DNA from: Flavobacteriaceae bacterium | GTDB lineage: Bacteria > Bacteroidota > Bacteroidia > Flavobacteriales > Flavobacteriaceae | DNA length: 64,000 nt | Assembly: GCA_024743095.1 (NCBI GenBank) | Contig: JANSXF010000012.1 | Location: 1-64,000, forward strand | Direction: 5' to 3' | In this document: positions 63,211-64,000 of the stretch, piece by piece | How the letters are laid out: every line of letters starts with the position of its first letter | Numbering within the stretch: position 1 is the stretch's first letter | The notes under the pieces: model-generated | Database searches by the model: none | Seen by the model: the letters and a program-made list of their open reading frames with translations, nothing else | Told to the model about the DNA's origin: nothing | Position numbers and translations under genes: made by a program

Positions 63211-64000
63211 ATGAAAACAAGCAATTTGGGCTACCCTAGAATTGGGGCCCACCGTGAGCTGAAAAGAGCTTGCGAAAAGTATTGGTCGAACAAAATCTCT
63301 TTGGAAGACCTTGTAGAAGTCGGTAAAAGTATACGTGCGGAAAACTGGAAGCTGCAAAAAGAGAGGGGAATCGACCTTGTTCCATCCAACGATTTCTCCT
63401 TTTACGATCAAGTTTTGGACACTACGTTAATGGTCGGAGCCATTCCTGATCGTTACAAAAACGCCAAAAAGTCAAGCAAAAATATTTTGGACCTTTATTT
63501 TGCAATGGCCAGGGGCTTACAAAAGGATGGAGTGGATGTTATCGCCATGGAAATGACCAAATGGTTCGATACCAATTACCATTACATTGTTCCAGAATTT
63601 ACAAAAGACCAAGAATTTGAACTGGTTTCCCAAAAAATTGTAAAAGAGTTTCAGGAGGCCAAACATCTCGGGATACATACAAAACCTGTGCTTTTGGGTC
63701 CAGTGACTTATTTATTGTTGGGCAAGGAAAAGGAGGAAGACTTTCATCGTCTTGATCTTTTACCAAAACTGATTCCTGTCTATCATTCCATTTTGAAAAT
63801 GCTGGCAGATGCCGGAGCAACGTGGATTCAATTTGATGAGCCCATACTCTCTACAGATCTTTCAGAAAAAGAAAAAGAAGCAATCGGTAAAGTCTATAAT
63901 GGAATTACAGAAGCATTTTCGAACCTAAAAATCCTATTGGCCGGTTATTTTGGTGATTATGGCAATAACCTTGATACTGTCCTAAACCTACCTGTTTGTG
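63211..64000 (+). CDS. metE: Cobalamin-independent methionine synthase MetE, N-terminal part (runs off window)
   Basis: The frame is open from the ATG at 63211 to the end of the window (263 codons so far). The start MKTSNLGYPRIGAHRELKRA, GPVTYLLLGK and WIQFDEPILSTDL are characteristic of the MetE N-terminal domain. MetE transfers the methyl group of methyl-tetrahydrofolate to homocysteine without B12. The cobalamin riboswitch upstream shows that the cell shuts this enzyme off when B12 is present, so it probably also has a B12-dependent MetH elsewhere. Full length should be about 770 residues. Confidence 0.95.
   Translation, partial: MKTSNLGYPRIGAHRELKRACEKYWSNKISLEDLVEVGKSIRAENWKLQKERGIDLVPSNDFSFYDQVLDTTLMVGAIPDRYKNAKKSSKNILDLYFAMARGLQKDGVDVIAMEMTKWFDTNYHYIVPEFTKDQEFELVSQKIVKEFQEAKHLGIHTKPVLLGPVTYLLLGKEKEEDFHRLDLLPKLIPVYHSILKMLADAGATWIQFDEPILSTDLSEKEKEAIGKVYNGITEAFSNLKILLAGYFGDYGNNLDTVLNLPVC

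Overview
The window looks like a marine Flavobacteriaceae genome (Muricauda/Allomuricauda-like). The reasons are Bacteroidetes-type tyrosine integrases, BfmA/MobB mobilization genes, promoters of the TAnnTTTG kind, A-rich start regions with few Shine-Dalgarno sites, and many Bacteroidetes-restricted secreted proteins. This placement is inference from gene content; no marker gene was compared.

Layout. 1-4300: the end of a metal/drug RND efflux pump, a PII-like protein, a small membrane protein, a split YeeE/YedE sulfur transporter and a lone response regulator. 4368-16050: tRNA-Arg(CCT), an integrase, an IS110 element with a duplicated structured non-coding region, a BfmA/MobB mobilization module, the two-gene IetAS defence system (AAA ATPase and subtilase), an XRE regulator, and a HEPN protein followed by three small paralogues of its own C-terminal domain. 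This is a mobile accessory island. 16131-21975: a membrane protein, a PpiC-type isomerase and two DUF3857/transglutaminase-like secreted proteins.

22385-30904 is the most remarkable part: an apparent RNA-repair and back-up-tRNA locus. A WYL regulator (plus strand) is divergent from rtcB (RNA ligase) and a leucine-rich-repeat protein. Then, on the minus strand, come a 40-codon leader ORF using all 20 amino acids within its first 24 codons and ending before an intrinsic terminator; a second promoter with a 25-codon leader ORF built almost only from residues served by the downstream tRNAs, overlapping a three-way attenuator; a TPR protein with a lysine-rich tail; an array of 11 tRNAs; an operator-like palindrome also found in the rtcB/WYL promoter; two abutting 67-nt circularly permuted tRNA-like modules (Y-RNA-like); a small ORF; and a slipin. 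My reading is that ribosome stalling on missing or cut tRNAs switches on replacement tRNAs, alongside RtcB-based repair. That reading is inference; the leader ORFs, pairings and tRNAs are visible in the sequence.

31439-43957: a second integrase, an AraC regulator with an NmrA-like gene, a hydrolase, a YHS protein, a frameshifted secreted protein, a class-C beta-lactamase-like protein, two GNAT acetyltransferases, a metallopeptidase, a PdxH-like oxidase, a nuclease/phosphatase and an XRE fragment. 43954-46689: a large secreted protein. 47551-58795: a co-oriented signalling cluster (M48 protease, FHA-ABC transporter, LEA-type lipoprotein, ECF sigma factor and membrane partner, small secreted proteins, Sel1 protein, Ser/Thr kinase with Sel1 repeats, PP2C phosphatase). 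58948-62731: a GlxA-type regulator and a run of small enzymes (DHFR-like, DinB, two VOC proteins, SRPBCC). The window ends in metE, preceded by a cobalamin riboswitch.
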